From an uncultured Eubacteriales bacterium (GTDB taxonomy: Bacteria; Bacillota; Clostridia; Oscillospirales; Oscillospiraceae): DNA of 5,514 bases. Where the stretch lies: the NCBI GenBank assembly GCA_900556935.1, contig USQL01000129.1, positions 1 through 5,514 on the forward strand, in the 5' to 3' direction. Every line of letters begins with the position of its first letter. Within the stretch, counting starts at the first letter, position 1. The position numbers and the translations under genes were made by a program. The notes below the pieces were generated by a model. It had not been told where the DNA came from, made no database searches, and saw nothing but the letters and a program-made list of their open reading frames with translations. Of this stretch, positions 4,854 to 5,514 are shown piece by piece.

Positions 4854-5514
4854 ATGGAAACCTTCCAAGAGCACTATGATTCCATGATGGATACCATCCG
4901 CAAGCGGATGCCCGGGGCGGATTTCGCCCTCATCGACAAGGCTGTGGATTATGCCAATAAAAAGCACGCCGCCCAGAAGCGGAGGGACGGCTCCCCCTAC
5001 ATCATTCACCCCCTGGCCGTGGCCCAGATTGTCACGGAGATGGGCCTGGATATGGATGCCATCCTGGGTGCCCTGCTCCACGACTGCATTGAAGACACCG
5101 ACGCCTCCCACGAGGAGATTGAAAAGCTCTTCGGCCCCACCGTTGCCGAGCTGGTGGAGGGCGTTACCAAGCTGACCCGGGCGGACTTCTCCTCCCGGGA
5201 GCAGGCCCAGATGGAAAACCTGCGGAAGATGTTCATGGCCATGAGCAAGGATATCCGGGTGGTGCTGATCAAAATCGCTGACCGGCTCCACAATATCCGC
5301 ACCATGCAGTACCAGTCCCCGGCCAAGCAGATTTCCAAATGTCAGGAGACCATGGATATCTACGCCCCCCTGGCCCACCGACTTGGTATGCAGAAAATCA
5401 AATGGGAGCTGGAGGACACGTCCCTCAAATATCTGGCTCCCAAGGAATACAACGAGATTACCGCCTACCTCCAGGAGCACAAGGAGCAGGACGAGAGCTT
5501 CATGCGCACCATCC
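4854..5514 (+). CDS. relA: RelA/SpoT-family (p)ppGpp synthetase/hydrolase, N-terminal part
   Basis: This is the long Rel enzyme that makes and breaks down the alarmone (p)ppGpp in the stringent response. Only 220 residues lie in the window and the frame runs off the right edge, so the synthetase, TGS and ACT domains are not visible. What is seen is the HD hydrolase domain: RRDGSPYIIHP at 43-53 with H52, LLHDCIEDT at 74-82 with the HD pair 76-77 and ED at 80-81, KIADRLHNIRT at 140-150 with D143 and N147, then YAPLAHRLGMQKIKWELED at 170-188 leading to the synthetase. With these residues intact the hydrolase should be active, so a bifunctional Rel is expected rather than a hydrolase-dead RelA. 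The ATG lies six bases after the recJ stop. The SD is weak (GAGAG, 4839-4843), so translation may be coupled to recJ. In Bacillus apt lies between recJ and relA; here the two are adjacent. Confidence 0.95.
   Translation, partial: METFQEHYDSMMDTIRKRMPGADFALIDKAVDYANKKHAAQKRRDGSPYIIHPLAVAQIVTEMGLDMDAILGALLHDCIEDTDASHEEIEKLFGPTVAELVEGVTKLTRADFSSREQAQMENLRKMFMAMSKDIRVVLIKIADRLHNIRTMQYQSPAKQISKCQETMDIYAPLAHRLGMQKIKWELEDTSLKYLAPKEYNEITAYLQEHKEQDESFMRTI

Overview
The window looks like chromosomal housekeeping sequence from a GC-rich, endospore-forming member of the Clostridia, probably in or near the Oscillospiraceae. The reasons are strongly GC-biased coding sequence set against AT-rich intergenic gaps, clear sigma-A promoters, strong Shine-Dalgarno sites, a YtvI-type sporulation membrane protein, and a recJ-rel pair of the kind seen in Firmicutes. 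The taxonomic placement is inference from gene content; no marker gene was compared.

Left part, minus strand (reading right to left from about 1600 to 1). A sigma-A promoter drives a PheB-type protein with a small HTH-like segment and an ACT domain (1519-1079). An intrinsic terminator follows (1062-1034), then a short aspartate kinase, lysC (978-238), that has the whole catalytic domain and no ACT domains. About 55 bases after lysC comes another strong sigma-A promoter (181-153). It drives a structured leader of about 145 nt that ends in an intrinsic terminator with a visible alternative pairing partner, followed by a strong ribosome binding site. The gene it serves begins exactly at the window edge, and only the AT of its start codon is inside. 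The arrangement resembles the attenuated leader of infC-rpmI-rplT (IF3, L35, L20), but the identity is not proven here.

Right part, plus strand. ytvI (1667-2707) is transcribed divergently from pheB, with a candidate sigma-E promoter overlapping the pheB sigma-A promoter. recJ follows from its own near-consensus sigma-A promoter, with a TTG start at 2799. Six bases after the recJ stop, a long RelA/SpoT homologue begins and runs off the right edge; its HD hydrolase residues are intact.

Functionally the window joins entry to aspartate-family amino-acid synthesis, a probable translation-factor operon under attenuation, sporulation, DNA repair and the stringent response. I see no mobile element, CRISPR array, tRNA or rRNA, and no defence or novel multi-gene system. 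The items most worth checking are the ACT-less aspartate kinase next to a free-standing ACT protein, the attenuator leader at the left edge, and the overlapping divergent sigma-A/sigma-E promoters. No gene-free stretch exceeds 300 bases; the longest (1-237) is filled by the promoter and leader.
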